This document shows, in pieces, positions 1 to 14,500 of a stretch of 64,000 nt of DNA (positions are counted from its first letter, which is position 1; the number at the start of each line of letters is the position of its first letter). Location: positions 62,001 through 126,000 of the forward strand of contig JBAIAA010000077.1 of assembly GCA_037893245.1 (NCBI GenBank), in the 5' to 3' direction. Below the pieces are notes generated by a model. That model was not told the DNA's origin. It made no database searches and saw nothing but the letters and a program-made list of their open reading frames with translations. Origin of the DNA: Crossaster papposus (Eukaryota > Echinodermata > Asteroidea > Velatida > Solasteridae). A program made the position numbers and the translations under genes.

Positions 1-310
1 ACAAAAATTTGCTTAGCACAACAAAAGTCTTGCTCAGTAAAACAACAGGTTACATGTACCAGCCCAAAATCCATACTGTGCATTTCATGCTAAACACACA
101 CACACACATGTAGCTTTACCTTACATACGCACTGTGGACATTCCTTTGTCTTCGTGTAGTTAACAAACTTTGACTAAATACTCATTTTTCTCGCTTTCCC
201 AAAACAAATTTACCCTCAAATTTGGATTATGGGCCTCTCAGCTGTCCCTTCTATCTTTTCTATATATAACCCTAACCCGTTTTTCCTCTAGCGCTCTTTT
301 TCGGAAACTG

Positions 311-950
311 AAAAACGGATTGTGGACGTGTGCAAGTCCACAAACCGTAACCTCTTCCCGCATCGTGTGGACCTATATTGTTCGGAGGTCCACAGTGCGT
401 ATGCAAGACTAACTCACACACAGTTATGTTTTGACCGGCAATCGTAGACGGGGTATTGTCCGACCGTCTTCCCTCTTTTGTTTATACTCTAACGTTTTTT
501 GATGATCGCCATAGGATTTGTACACGGGAAAAGATCGTGGACGTTGTGTCAATCGTGGACCCATTGTTTGACTCCCAATTCTTCTGTCCGACGACCACGA
601 TTGCCGGTCAATACAAACGCACACACACAAAATGGATTGTGGACCTGGGCATTTCCACAAACCGTAACCTCTTCCCACATCGTGTGGACCTATATTGTTT
701 GGAGGTCCACAGTGCGTATGCAAGGCTAACTCACACAAGTGGGTAAATGTCGTCAATCGGGGACGGGGCATTGTCCGACCGTCTTTCCTCTTGTGTTTGT
801 ACTCTAACGTTTTCGGATGATCGCCATAGGATTTGCACACGAGTCGGAATCGGGGACCTTAGCGAAATAGGGGACCCTATTGTCCTCTATTGTTATACGT
901 CCCCTATTTCAATCAAAAACAAACTCACTCACACACAAAACACAAATAAA
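311..950. repeat. 317-bp tandem duplication
   Basis: Two tandem copies with period 317: GGATTGTGGAC starts at 317 and 634, and the copies stay alignable through GATCGCCATAGGATTTG (about 505 and 820). The right copy ends in a GGGGACC/GTCCCC-rich segment that recurs at about 4640-4720. A CA-rich microsatellite separates the copies. No gene seen. Confidence 0.8.
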
Positions 951-984
951 CCACAAGGGAAACTGACTAGGTAAATTTGTATAA

Positions 985-1065
985 ATTTCAAAGTGAACAA
1001 AAATATCGGCAAGGCGGGACGTGAGCCTTCGACCTCCAGATTACCGGACAGGCGCTACAACAACA
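985..1065 (-). repeat. tRNA-like SINE fragment
   Basis: The reverse complement ends in CGTCCCGCCTTGCC, close to the B-box and tail of the tRNA-like copies at 7871-8109 and 21290-21380. The flanks 950-2085 are AT-rich and I see no gene in them. Confidence 0.5.
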
Positions 1066-2084
1066 AAAACAGCTGAAAACCATTCAGTCACAAATGATAT
1101 ATATACACCTGACAATTAAGTTTGTAACCCTGTTTTGATCAAGGAAGAATGTTCATGCTGAGCAAATGTTTGTGCTATTAGCAGCTCCAAGAAACTGGCC
1201 CCTAGCTGTTCCTATAATCTTTCAACTACATGTATAAAAGGCTATGACGACCACTACGTGCAGTAGAAAGAATTAATCTTGGTACATTGAATGTCTGGTC
1301 ATGGTTAATTATAGCCTGTTTGGGGGCTTACTGCATTTTGTTGGCGAATCTTACTTTAAGTATTGAAAAAAGCAGAACCAAAAACCCCAACCCACTTTTC
1401 CTAAAAACTAGTTAAGAATTGAGACTTGAAGGTTTAATTTGCATGGTGAAAAGGCAGAAAACCCCACTTCACTGTTGGAATCCCTGTCTCCTGACGAAAG
1501 GCGGAGCATACTCTCTGAAACGTTCAGTTCCACCCGGTTCTTTTCAGAACCAAAAGAGAATTACCATATGGTGCTGCCTCAAATAACTTATCTTTAATAG
1601 TTAACCATTCAGATTCGTGTCATACATGTACCTGTGTTCATTATCGTACTGCTCATAATCCACTGCCAAAATCACTGTGATGACAAGTGCGGGAAATCCT
1701 GCAAGTTTAAAAATATAAATATTCTAATAAAAACAAAATTCAAATAAAAAAAAATAATATTTGACCAAATCAGAAGCTAGTGATGAGTTACATCAGCCTG
1801 ATGATGTAGAGAAACAAAACCACGTTACCAACAAGAAAACAGATGATTTGAGAAAGCAAATCTAGATTAACAGATCAAAAGGGATCAAATAATCCCAAAT
1901 GAGGTACTCGTAGTTGCTTTTAATATTCTGCTTCGTTTTTTTAACCTTCACAATTTCCGCGCCTTACGATACATGTATAATCCAAGGGCAGACTGCATTT
2001 GAAAAAATAACAATATTATACACATACATTATGGACTGGCATGATTCGGTCACTAGAGCACGTCTATTCCCCCGAGGGACTGTT

Positions 2085-2290
2085 TTACATTGATGACACT
2101 CGTTAAAGTTGCAGTTTACCCTTTAAAGCTGTTATACACTTGCTGTATTTACTCACCAATAAACAAAGCTGAACAGCAACTTTTGAGATTTAAAATTTGG
2201 AGTTGGGTTTTTATTTACGCGTACACGTAATGGTGTAAATCACCGAGGTTCCCGGTTCCCAAGCTACAGACACGTAAATGTGCATCCCTC
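2085..2290 (+). repeat. Dispersed intronic repeat, copy 1
   Basis: Shares with 12693-12900 the segments GAAAGTTGCAGTTTAC-like, AAAGCTGTTATACAC, CACCRATRAACAAAGCT and TTCCCAAGCTAC. Both copies lie directly downstream of an aGPCR exon donor site (exons 18 and 9 respectively). Confidence 0.7.
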
Positions 2291-2298
2291 ATATTTAC

Positions 2299-2564
2299 CC
2301 CATGCCACGATGGACGCCTTGATCATGAAGTGCTGCACATCAGCACTGAAGACCCGTACCAACTTCAGGTACAAATTAGCAGCCTCCACGCCCATCCAGA
2401 ACATGGAGGTCAGGGCAAAGTAGTGCATCAAGACCGCTGCCATGATGCATCCTGCGCGGGAGGAGGCGGTCCTCTCGACACCAGCAAGGAAGACAAGGTA
2501 CAGGAGCAGTAAAGAGCTGCAGAAACTGATGAGGATACGGCTAGCTGTCTTCGATCTCAACCAC
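2299..2564 (-). CDS. aGPCR exon 18: TM2, TM3 and start of TM4
   Basis: A 266-nt exon with TM2 (ILISFCSSLLLLYLVFL), the conserved extracellular Cys (RAGCIM), TM3 (VLMHYFALTSMFWMGVEA) and the beginning of TM4 (FMIKASIVAWG). The HYF...WMG.EA pattern is diagnostic of adhesion GPCRs. Donor GGG/GTAAAT; the next exon is not in the window. Confidence 0.92.
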
Positions 2565-5500
2565 CTGCCACGGGATTATAATGGTCAAGAATTTCTGTGA
2601 CTCCAACCAGGTGAAGCAATATATGGCAGAGAAAACCCCACCCGTACCCCCTCCTTTGTGTTGGCCATTGTGTTCATGGAATTCTTTTCAGATATCTAGG
2701 GGGGATGTGTTAAGTAACAATAGTCTGGAGTGTGGATAGGGTATAGGAACAGGAGGGGGATCCTCCTCTACCATAAAATCGTGCTGGGAATAACTCCAAA
2801 TGATAAACTTCTCTTATATATGTCCTCGGCCAAAACAGCACGTGAGATTTTGTTGTTTGGTCAGGCAATTAGCATGAGGGGGAGAATCAGGAGAAATGAA
2901 TTCGCCGTGAGCAAAGTTGCAGGTTGTGGGTTCGAGACCAGGTTGGTTGGGACTATGGTGGGTGTGCCCTTGGGCAAGGCACTTTGTCACTCATTGCTTC
3001 TCTCCACCCAGTAAATGAGTACTTGTGAGGGCGGAGATAGTTGTTATAAGTTAGCTGCTTTGCACCAAAATGGCAGCATCATGCTGTATACTCCCCAGGG
3101 AGCTCTGATGGTATTTGCAATGTTTTGTTTGCCCAATGACAGGGGTAATAATGATATAGCGCCTTGATTACCTATCTTGGCAGATACGTGCGCTTTACAA
3201 GAACTGGTTATTATTATTGAGAGGTGCATCAATTACCTAATGCCAGAATATATGAGGATGGTGATAATGAGTGCCACAATAGAGACACCACATCCAAGCT
3301 TGCTGATGACATCTAAGGCAAAACTGACAATCTTCCGACCATGAATATTCTGCGATCGAACACATGAAAGAATAATGTTAGAATAATAATATCAATTAAG
3401 TGGTTTTTCTTTTAGACAGGTATCCCGGCAAAGCTTCCGTGCTGATCATTATGTTGCTCGAGCAGCCAATCCAACTACCCACCATTGTTAATAAGCAAGA
3501 CTTTTTACATCAAAATGACAATAATATATTATGGTTACATATGTTAAAATTGCCATAATAACAAAGGAGGCGCGTAGACTTCAACACCACACAAAGAGTC
3601 AGGACTTGTGATGGACTTGCAAGAGCTTCTAGCTGAGCGACTGACTAATACAACTCTGGTACTCTCACCACAAGTACAGCGAAGTTGGTGGCGTGGTCAC
3701 ACAGGCACACTGTTCGCCCGTTGACGGCAGGTGCCTTCTTGCAGCCTTCCTGCGACCAATCACCGATGCCGTCGCGAAGATCAAAGTCCCAGAAGACACA
3801 CTGTTGTTGCAATTGATTGGGGTCTTCAGCATTTGGACCTGACACCTGTTATGACATTCAACTCTTACAATTATTTAGAGTCATCTATAAACACATATTT
3901 GGACAGTCTGATGGATTTTTGAATTACGTAAAATGGCAAAAAAAAGACAAATTAATGCGAGTGATATCTTGGCAGATCCGGATCTGAACATGAGCATTCA
4001 ACTTGCACAAGTCCTCTGATCACTGTAATCCGCTGTTTCCCGACCGCCATATATACATTATTCATAGTGTAAGAATCAAAGGACGTCCCGACAACTTAGT
4101 CAGAATTTGTTTAACAAACGAAAGTGTCCTTCATCTCTCAAATTTGTATCCTAGTGGAGACATCTCTTTGTTCTCGTGTACAAACTGCTTAAAAAGTCGG
4201 GCACCTTTTTCAAAATGCTCCTATTTCAACCACAATTAATTTCCTGGGTTGAAATTTCGACCCAATATACCCTATATTATACCCTAACCCAAACACTAAC
4301 CGTATAACCCACATCCTAAACATAGTTTTTGAGTAATTTGAGTACACTCCAAAAATCTAATTCGTGAAATTCCCAGTGGAGACCTATATTCATCTATAGA
4401 AATTTACCCTCCGGAGACCTTTTGTCTCCATTATACACATTGTGTTCAGGTCTCCAGAGGGTACCGAATTTCAGATCCTGTAACTCGGTGCATGCCTATA
4501 CCCACACAGGTGTGTATACGCCTGCAATCAAGGACCTCTGATCCTATTGTCCCACTTTTGTTTGTACTTTATTTTTCAAGGCACTTTTTTTGGAATGCCT
4601 CCCTTAGCGGGTTTTGTACATGAATCAGAATTGGGAAACTTTTCGAAATAGGAGACGCTACTGTCCTCTATTGTTCTACGTCCCCTATTTCAATAAAACA
4701 ACAAAACTCACATACACACACATCAACACAAACAGAGATTCCTGGAATTATAGATAGGTGAGCCAGATGCACAAGAACAGCTCAGAAGTCATTGTATAAT
4801 GATCAAGTCATCAGACTATAGCCCAATTTATCAATGTGTTGAATCATCGTTCTAACAACATATTCCAGAGCCTGGCTTACTCGCAGGTTGAAAGCGCTGA
4901 TCACGGGACTGTCAGGTGGGAGGTGGTTGATGACAGTATTCAGCACGCTGGCAGAGATGATACGACTGCCGATGCTACGGGGAGAGTCTGTGGACTGGCT
5001 GCCGTCTATCAACTGAGAGTGGAAGAGGTTGCTGCTGTCATACATGACAAAACTGATGGGGACAGGGCTACCTGATAGCCAGGAATAAAAAAATACAGAT
5101 GAAAGCGGGGAATCATGAACACAAAATAGTATACAGTATATAAGTCTCTATTGAACTTAGATCAGCGTTGACGAAGTCCACATTTTACGAAATAAAGTTG
5201 ACAAGATTTTAGCTTCTCATTAAAGTACAGGGAGTGAATGTTCAATGTTTTATTAACAGAGAATTAAACAATTAAAATAAAGACAGATCCATGTTTCAAA
5301 ATAGAGCAATAAAGATTCACAAACAGATCGGCTTTTCTTTAATAGGCCAACTAATATTTACTTATATGTTTTTACCCCACTACCCCATCGATTCTTGAAG
5401 TTACAGGCATGTGTATTGTATGTGTCATCCATTTCAATTGCTACCTGAAGCGTAAACAAATTTAAAGGATGACGCAGTACGGATAGCGCAATGCGCAATA

Positions 5501-8500
5501 CGGACACTAGGACGTATGTGTGTTGCTTTCCGAACAAGTGATTTTTTACGCCTCACGCAGTGCGCACTACGCTTAACGCATGATGAACACATGGATTTTC
5601 GGCCTAACGCCCAAGATATAGTGCTGTGTGTAGAGCAGAGTAGCTGAAACTCTAGAAGACAGATTATTGATTCCGACATCATTGATTTTGATTTAGAAGA
5701 CTCTCCTTATCTTTTTCAACAGACAATTTTTAGGGGAAACAATGTTATTTGCCATTTGGATTTCAATTAAAAAATGTGTCCCAACATGAAAATCTGCGAG
5801 CGTAAAAAATGTATAATACCTGGAGAATAATTATCAAGTATCTCCGCGGGAAGCTGGATGGATGCTTCAACTTCCTCCAAGAGAATCTCAACGTCGTCAT
5901 CCTGATAAACATCAATGTCGTCATCGGCCAGGGAACCGCTGTCGTTTACCCCAGAAATGGCCGCAAACCCCACCCCGTTGACGAGTAACTTGGGGTTGAA
6001 GTTCATCGCGACTACGGCGACACTGGTCGTGATCTCGCTGATGTTCTTTCCAGCCGCCAGGACGTTGAAAACCTGCCTCTCCAGGGCTTGAACAACTCGC
6101 GAGGAGGAGTTGGCCACTTTGGACGTGCCGTTGAACATTTTGGTGTCAACCTGGAGGAGGTTGTTGACCACCATGACAACACTTGCTGTCACCTATGAAA
6201 CAGGTAAAAAAGTGGTCTAAATTCTTCTGTTTTCAAAATGATAGCAAAGTAATGCTTGATCCTACATGTATATTACATACAATCAAGTAAGATGTTTTAT
6301 TGTATTTTGGCAGCGTCATTTGTAACTGTTTTTTAAATGACATCCAAACGCCTTAAAATGAGTTGAACATTTTATTTTGTTTACTGACCTCTGGCGACGT
6401 GTCTTTGATGCTCACAATATTATCCAGAATGTTAGCGGCAGAGGCCACTGAATTATCATCGACTGAAGACGTATCGTTGGTCAACATGGCAAGAAATTCA
6501 GCTGTCTGCTCCACATTATCTTGCGTCACCATACTATTGATCTATAATCAATAAAACAAAATAGAATATTATTAATTAGTTTAAGTTGGGATACACCATT
6601 GGTAATTGCTTGAATTATCAGGAATGGGTGGATTTGGGGGTTGTATTTTATAGTAAATATTGTTTAACTGGCCTCTCCGAAGTTTACAATCATAGATGCT
6701 GAGAATAAAGTAAGAAAAATGGCGTTAGTTTTTTTAACCGGCGTCAGGCAGTTGTTCTTGGGTTTTTTTGAATTAAAAAAAAATCTTTTTGCTGGATGCC
6801 TGAAATCATTATTTATTTTAAAATTAGTCAGATATTTCTTAACGAGTTTGCGATGGGATTATTTTAACATCACCGAGCCAAGGCGCGGGATTATTTTTAA
6901 CAAAACTCGATCCGAGGCGGGTTCAGGCCGATGGTACCGGGAAGCACACCCACGCATTTCCGGCCTTGCTCGCTGCTGACAGACATTCCCGGACTTGCCC
7001 GTGACGTTTATGCATCATCCGTTATGAATCAGGGGAAAACTTTGCGTGTATATACATGTACGTCCTCCCGCGCGAACTGGTTAATAACATCACAAGCTAT
7101 TCAAATCAGCTTTGACAAAAGCAGTCCTTTGTCATTGTTCGTCCAGTTACTTGTGACTGCCTTTATAATAGGGCTTGTGACTATAAAAGACTTGTGAACA
7201 GACTTGCAGACACTCGATTACAACTTTGGTCCATTGTGCATTGCAGCTCCTGGACAAAGGCTGCTGTGCCGTCATGTGTATAATTCGATGAGTGAGGTAT
7301 TAATACCGGCGTAAAGGGGTTAATAAAGCCACTCTTTTTGCCCCAAACTGCCAGCTTGATATATCTTTCACAATCATGTCAGCAACAACCAATTCATTGT
7401 GCAGAGAAAGGACCGTGAAAAGGGAAAGCAACACTTGGTTGATGTACTATAATTGTACTCACTTTCAATGTCTTTGATGTTGCAAGTCTCGCATGATTGG
7501 TGACAGTTAAAGTCATGAAGTAGTCAAAGTTGCCATCAATGCTGGATGCATCTATATCCACCCCATAGTCAACATAATAACAGTCACCGATAGGGACACA
7601 CACGCACCTGTCAGAATCGCAGTCCTTCGAATCCTGTACGAGGGGAATAAACAAGGTTTATTTTATTACAGATAGATCTTGAACGGACAGTTTGTGTTGG
7701 ACTCTTCAACACTAGCTTCAGCGGAGGGGGCAGCGAAGGGGGTGGCGGAAGGGGTGGCAGAAGGCGTTTCGGACGGGGGCTCTAGAGGAAGTTAAAGGGG
7801 GTTCCGGAAGGGGTTCTGTCAGAGACCTAATTTCATTGTTCCAGTAACAGGTGTTATGTCAAAGTGAATAAAGAAATTGGCAAGGCGGGATTAGAACCTG
7901 CAACCTCCGGAATACCTGACCGGCGCTGAACCAACTGATTTGCCGTCTCCGTTGGCGGTCTCCCAAATTGTCAGTATCCGACTAGAGCCCTCGAACAAAG
8001 ATACTGACAATTTGGGAGACTGCCAACATAGGGCAAGATAGCTCAGTTGGTAAAATGCCGAACCAGTATTCAAGAGGGCGCAGGTTAGAGTCCTGCCAAT
8101 TTCTTTGTTTTCCTAAAATAAAACAAAACTTCTTCTAAATGCATGCTATGCCAGAAATAAGTTTTAAAATCTAAATGCAACTCTCTTTTGAATGGTATTA
8201 GTTGTCTATACAGTAGATAAAAATCAACTAAATGTTATAATTTATAATTTATTTATAGAAACACTGCATTCGAATAATGTCGAATAAACTTTAACACTTT
8301 TTTAACACGAAACTTTAAACTTGATTACTAAACATGTAAACCTGCTTCTTCATGAAACAAACGGTGTTTGTTTGTTTTTTTGAAAAATTGCATGACAGAT
8401 TTAGAGTTAATGTCATGTTATAAAATACAAAATCTTTGTATCTAGACGGTGGTTTGATGTTGAATCATATGCGAGTGGACTTCAAGGAAATCTGGTCATT

Positions 8501-11500
8501 GCTCGGTTGACTTTCTGTTGGCTGTACTGGATCTTTGGTTGTTTTCACTGGCTCGGCTGCCTCGGGTAGGATTGGTAGAGACTGGGGATGTAGCTGGTTG
8601 GCTGGTCTCCGGCTGCTGTAATGATGCACGCAGGTGCTTTTTACGTCTGAGCACTTGTCAATTGACTAGTTCGATGAGATACGAATGGGAACCAATGATG
8701 TGGTTTTGCTGGTTGGCTGCAGTCTGACTGCATGGTTGTCCAATTTGCAGCTCCGGTAGTGGCTTTGCAGATTTGTCAAATTGGCGTTTGGCCTTCTGCT
8801 TTCAAAGTTGGATGTTGTCTGGCACGCCTTTAATGACATTTGGTTGAAGGAAGACTTCCGTAGTTGACAACAGCATTCTCAGTCGTTTAGACATTAGTTT
8901 CTGTGCTGGACTGTTGCCACTTGCATCAGGTGTGTTGTCGAGTATCGCAAGATGAAGATTCTCTTTTGCTCTGGTCACCTTCTTATTTGGTCACCTTCTT
9001 GATTATGTTCTTGGCAATCTTCACTGCTGATTCTGCATTGTCATTGCTCTGGCTGTGGTATGGAAATTAAAGACGTGATATGCTCAAACTCCCATTTTCT
9101 GCTGAATTCTTCACAGTCCACAGCTATATGAACTGACGCCCGTTGTCGGTGATTACCTTGTTGGGTATGCCATAGCGTAAGAAGTTTCACTTTGTGCACT
9201 TAACTATGGTTTCTGATTTTTTGTCTTGGACCTTGTCTAGTTCCCAGAAATCACTGTAGTGGTCTACAGTGATTAGATAGTCAGTACGTCTGTAGTGAAA
9301 GAGACTTCTTGACTGACTATGCTCCACGCCCGGTTGGGTATTTCATAAGACATCATTGGCTCTTTTTGTTGTTTGTTCATGAACTCATTGTAGGACTGGC
9401 ACTGGCTTACTCTGTCCTTGATTTGGTTCGTCATCCCTGGCCAGTACAGTACTTATCTGACTCTTCATAGGCAAGCCTCTGCTCCAAGGTGGCTTAAATA
9501 AGTGGACTTTGTCAAGCATCATGTTGTTCATCGACCTGGGTACGATGACTCTCATGCCTTTGTAGAGAGTGCCATCTTTAACAGTGATTTCAAGACTGCT
9601 GGACTGCTTTCTTCAAGTCTGGTCGCTGCATGTTTTGCATTGCCTCTAGCTTCTTTGGATCTGGTCGAATTCCATTGGCAGTCAAGTTTTGGCTAATGTA
9701 TGTCACCTCATCCAGTAGCAGTCTCAGCATTTTTTTGGTCGAGTTTCATGTTTGCCCCACGTGCCCGCTGTAATAGTGCTCTCAAGCTCCTGTCATGTTC
9801 TGCCACATCACGGCCATACACCAGGATATAATCAGCGACGACTGTTAATTGTACCAGGTAGATCCTGTATTATCTTGATCTGTCTTTGCTGGCATTCTTC
9901 TGGAGCTGAAGCTATCCCAAACGGCATTCTGAGATAGCGGTATCTGCCGAATGGGGTACAGAAAGTTGTCAAGAATGAGCTCTCTTCATCAAGTTTTACT
10001 TAATGAAATCCTTCTTTTGCGTCGAGGACTGTGAAGACCTTGGCATTTGAGAGAGAGGGTAATTATCTCTTCAAGTGTCGGCATCTTGTACTTGGGACGC
10101 TTGATGGCTTTATTTAATTCTCGTGGATCTAAACAAACTCGCATCTTGCCTGGTGTATCTACAACAGCCAGGCTACTGATCCATGCTGTAGGCTTGGTTA
10201 CCTTCGCTATGATCCCTCTTGTCTCTAGGTCACATCTTGTCGCGTAGTTTGTCTCTCATGGCAACTGGAACACGACGTGGTGCATTCTGGACTGGTCGCA
10301 TGGTAGGATCAATGTCAATGTGGTATTCGCCAGCTAGTCACCCTAGCCCTTCGAATACATTGTTGAACTCTGACAGAATGTCGCTCTCTGTCATACCGGT
10401 AGGTACTGCACCGTAATGATGTACGTATGCTGCTGACTGCATTGTCAACATGTACGCTGATAAAGGCCCATTTTTGTACTTGTCTTTCGTGGAAGTATAG
10501 TGGAGGCTGACTAGAATAAACTATCTTGAAGTTGAGATTCCACTGTACGCCTTTGTAGTGACAACTCAGATCACATTCTCCCTTGACGTCAATGATACTG
10601 TCGTTGTACAGTTTCAACCTGGTTGTTGATTTTCTCATGTGCGGTTGTCCCGTCTGCATGATTTCCGACAGGTAGCAAATGACATTATGTTGCATGTCGC
10701 TATGGTGTATATCTGGCACTGGATGTTGATTTTGTCTGGGTCTGTTTTAAATGTCAGTGTAGTGGAACAGTGAGCGCTTTGTAATTGCCACTGGCAACTA
10801 CATGTAACCCAAGCAGTTGCACACCAAAAACCGACTCATCAATATCGCTGTCAGTCGATACTTATTGCATTGTGTGCAGGCTCTTTTGTTTGTCTCTCCA
10901 TCTGCACACTGACTGAAAATGGTTCATCTTTTGCACTTCCCACACTTCTTTCCATAGGCAGGGCGGCATTTCTTTTTGTCCCACTCGTGTCTGGGATATA
11001 TCATACCTTTGAACAGGACATATCATAGGATACAGAGAAACAAGCACTAGGATGCAGCAAGTGTTAAAAAAGAAAGAAATTGGAATAAAGCTTAAAATAA
11101 TGAATAATCGCGTCATTTTGAAGACACACAGTTGGGTATAATACAAGTCTTTGTATTAAGGAATTCTCTTGTAGTAATTGAAAACATACTTTTCTCTTTT
11201 CTGTGACAGTGTCGGGGAGAATGCAAGAAATTTGGAAAGGGAAAATTATGAAAACATCTTTAAAATATCAAATTATTTTTTAAAATGAAAGTGACAAACA
11301 AATTGCAGAATTATTTTCAGGCAAGGACAACAACTGGGTGATGAGGGTTTTACATTTGTGGAAATATCATAGTTAACGTTTATTTCCTTTTTTTTCAATT
11401 CCAAATTGCTGTGAAGTTTTAATAGTTTGGAAGCTCACTCAATTTACTATAAAGTGGCCTTTACCGTATCGACTTTCCTGGCTGGCACTGTCTGGCGGTC

Positions 11501-14500
11501 GTGTTCCATCTCTGCACCAGTGTGGTTGTCAAAGAGAAGCCACTCGATGGTTCTTACTCCGCTATGAATGTCGTATGTCGTAAATTTCACACTGACAATG
11601 AAAATAAAATTGTAAAATGGCAAGGAGGGGCGACATGGGGGTGGCATGGAGGGGCGACATGGGGGTGGCATGGAGGGGCGACATGAGGTGGCATGGACGG
11701 GCGGCATGGGATGGCAAGTGTAGAGCACTTGTCTCTCACCAATGTGGCCCGGGTTCGATTCTCAGCTCAGACCATTATGTGAGTAGAGTTGTTCGTTGGT
11801 TCTCTCCTGTGCTCCGAGGGTTTTTCTCCGGGTTCTCCGGTTTTCGTTCCTCCACACAAATTAACATAAACGATCTTTGGCTGTGCTCAGTTGTCAGATA
11901 TATGGGTCGTCTGACTGGCAGCAAGAGGTGCCTTAACGCGCCAGCGGCTCGACCACGTTGTAGCCACGTCATTTACAATTTAGCACCCCAGCAGCAAGTA
12001 AGGATGATTAGCCCCCCAAATTATTGCACATGTATATTAAACTAAGAACATTGTCGGCTAGAGGTTTGGCCAACATTGTATCTAAAGTCAAAGCCAGATC
12101 ACAGTAGAGCAGACTCAAACTGAAGCCAAAGTAACAGCCTGTGAAGCTTTTGGAATACAGTACCTTATGCTCGCCAACGTTTGCACCGACAGCAAATCGT
12201 CAATAACTGGTGGGGATGAGTCGGCGTGAACCAACACGCTGTCCCTCTTAGAGTGTCCAGCTAGATCCCTGGCCTCCACCCAGAACCGAATGGAATCGCC
12301 GTCCACTAGGGTCAGGTTGTAGCTCGTCCGTGTGTTTGTGCCTTCACTACTCCAGTAGTCTGAATCGTCTTCGCTCACTGTGGACCCGCCACCGATGTGA
12401 TCCACTTCGTATAAGACGCGGAATTCGGTCACCCCGAGGGCGTTGGGGATGGCTGCACGGCCACGCTGCCCAAAGTTTTGGTCGTAATCTACGAGAGAAA
12501 ACAAATGAAGAATACACGCAATGAGATAGTCTATTTGCTATTTTAACATGCGGTGCTTATATAGCGCTTTATCAAAACCTGTATTCAACTTTACAAACAT
12601 ACATGTGTTGTAACTAATTATCAGACGATAAAGAGAGAGGTTTTGAATGTCATTATTTGTTGGGGATTTTCGAAATGAAACCAATTATATTTCACATTGA
12701 TGACTCTCGCGAAAGTTGCAGTTTACACCCTAAAGCTGTTATACACACCTGCTGTATTGACTCACCGATGAACAAAGCTAAACAGCAACGTTTAAGAATT
12801 GTAATTTTGGTTGGGTTTCTTTTAATAACAAGTACCTAGGTAACTGCATTGTTTTTAATCAGGTATACCACTTCCCAAGCTACACGTCAATGCTCACCCC
12901 CAATGAACACAACGATTTGAGGTCTAAATCCGGTACGAGAACCAAAACTGCTGTAAGCTCACCCGATTCAATGGAACCAAGATCGTAGGTTCCTATGGAC
13001 TTCAACCACCCTTGGCTGTGATGCCGTTCATTGATAAAATACCCTGTCCAATCAAGCTGCACGAACGTGGGCCTCCCGAAGGAGTTTAGATTGGTCAACC
13101 ACACGTGGTCGGTTTCTGCCGACGCTGAGGCCACCTGCAGAGAGAAATTACTCTGGATGGTAATGTCGTCTGGATCGTTGTCAAAGAACACAAAGCGTCT
13201 GCTCTGTCGGACATTACCGACATTGTCGACAGCACTAAGAACGACAGAATAAACACCTGTAACGGAAAAAGAAGAAAAACAAAACGATCTTTAAATTTGT
13301 TTTATTCCACAGTATCCTTCGGATTTTAAAGTTGAGCCACTGGGAGGCTAATTAAGTGTGCTATCCCACAAAAACCACTTGAGGTTTAAAGGTTTAAATG
13401 AGGTTTAAAGTTGAAACAACGAACATTATAGACAAGGATGGTTCTCAAACCACGTGTCTCATCTGCTTTTGCAATTATCCTATTTTACAACTTGACCTCA
13501 AATGAATTTTGACCTCATCAGTACTTAACCTTTGACACGACCATTGTATGAAGGTTTCACTTTAATTGCAATTGGACCTCATGTTTTCAAATGTAACAAA
13601 TTTTACAATTTCAGCCTGTTTTACAATGTGACGTGATCAATATAAGAAACTTTTTTTGAAATATTTCTTTACACAAATAAAACATCAAATTATTGGTACT
13701 TTCTCTTCTTTTTGCCTTTTAAGTTGTAATTAATGTCTGTAGATAGAGAGAGGCACATATTTTTTACAAATTACATTGAGGAAAGATATTAGCAACTTTT
13801 GATTAATTCATTCAGTGAAGCTGTACTAACCAAAACCAAACTTACCAGGATAAGGTAGACCGACAGTTTGACCGGATCCTGATATTCCTGAATAAACTGG
13901 ACTGTCCACAATTTCTGTCAGCTCGTTGCCATGGCTACCTGCCGACAGAGATCGCACTTGGAGGTCATATTCTTTTATGCCAGCGAGATCATCTGCCCAG
14001 CCTTGCCAAGAGATGGTAATTATTTCCTGTAAATAGATATTGATCACAGGAATGCAAATAATAAACAACAAACCCAACGCTTTTTAGTTATAAACCGTAA
14101 CTGCCTATCCTATTTTTCCTTACACATAACCTGAATTCTGCAAAATCCTGCTATTCTAAAGTGTTTAAACTCCATTAATCCTGCAAAATTATCCAATTGT
14201 ATTACTGGTGACCACTGCCTGAATCCTGCAAAATCCTGCAGTGGGTTGAATATTTAATAACTGCCCTATTACTGCACACATGACCCTTGCTATGCAAAGG
14301 TTTACTATATGATGATGACACATAACTTACACCTTGACTGAAGCTCTATGGAGAATGTGCAAATAAAAAAGAGCATGAGAAGTGTGAAGTACAAAGTAAC
14401 AAATAACCTCAATCCTCCAAAATCTGTGACCAGCGACTCGTTACTCCTATGAAGCTATAGTCTTGATCCAAGACCGAACTCTTCATCTGTTCTGGGCCGC

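Noticed and set aside
1..2260. Remaining TM4-TM7 exons of the receptor
   Set aside because: Minus-strand reading of this stretch shows no hydrophobic helices with splice sites; it is repeat and AT-rich sequence.
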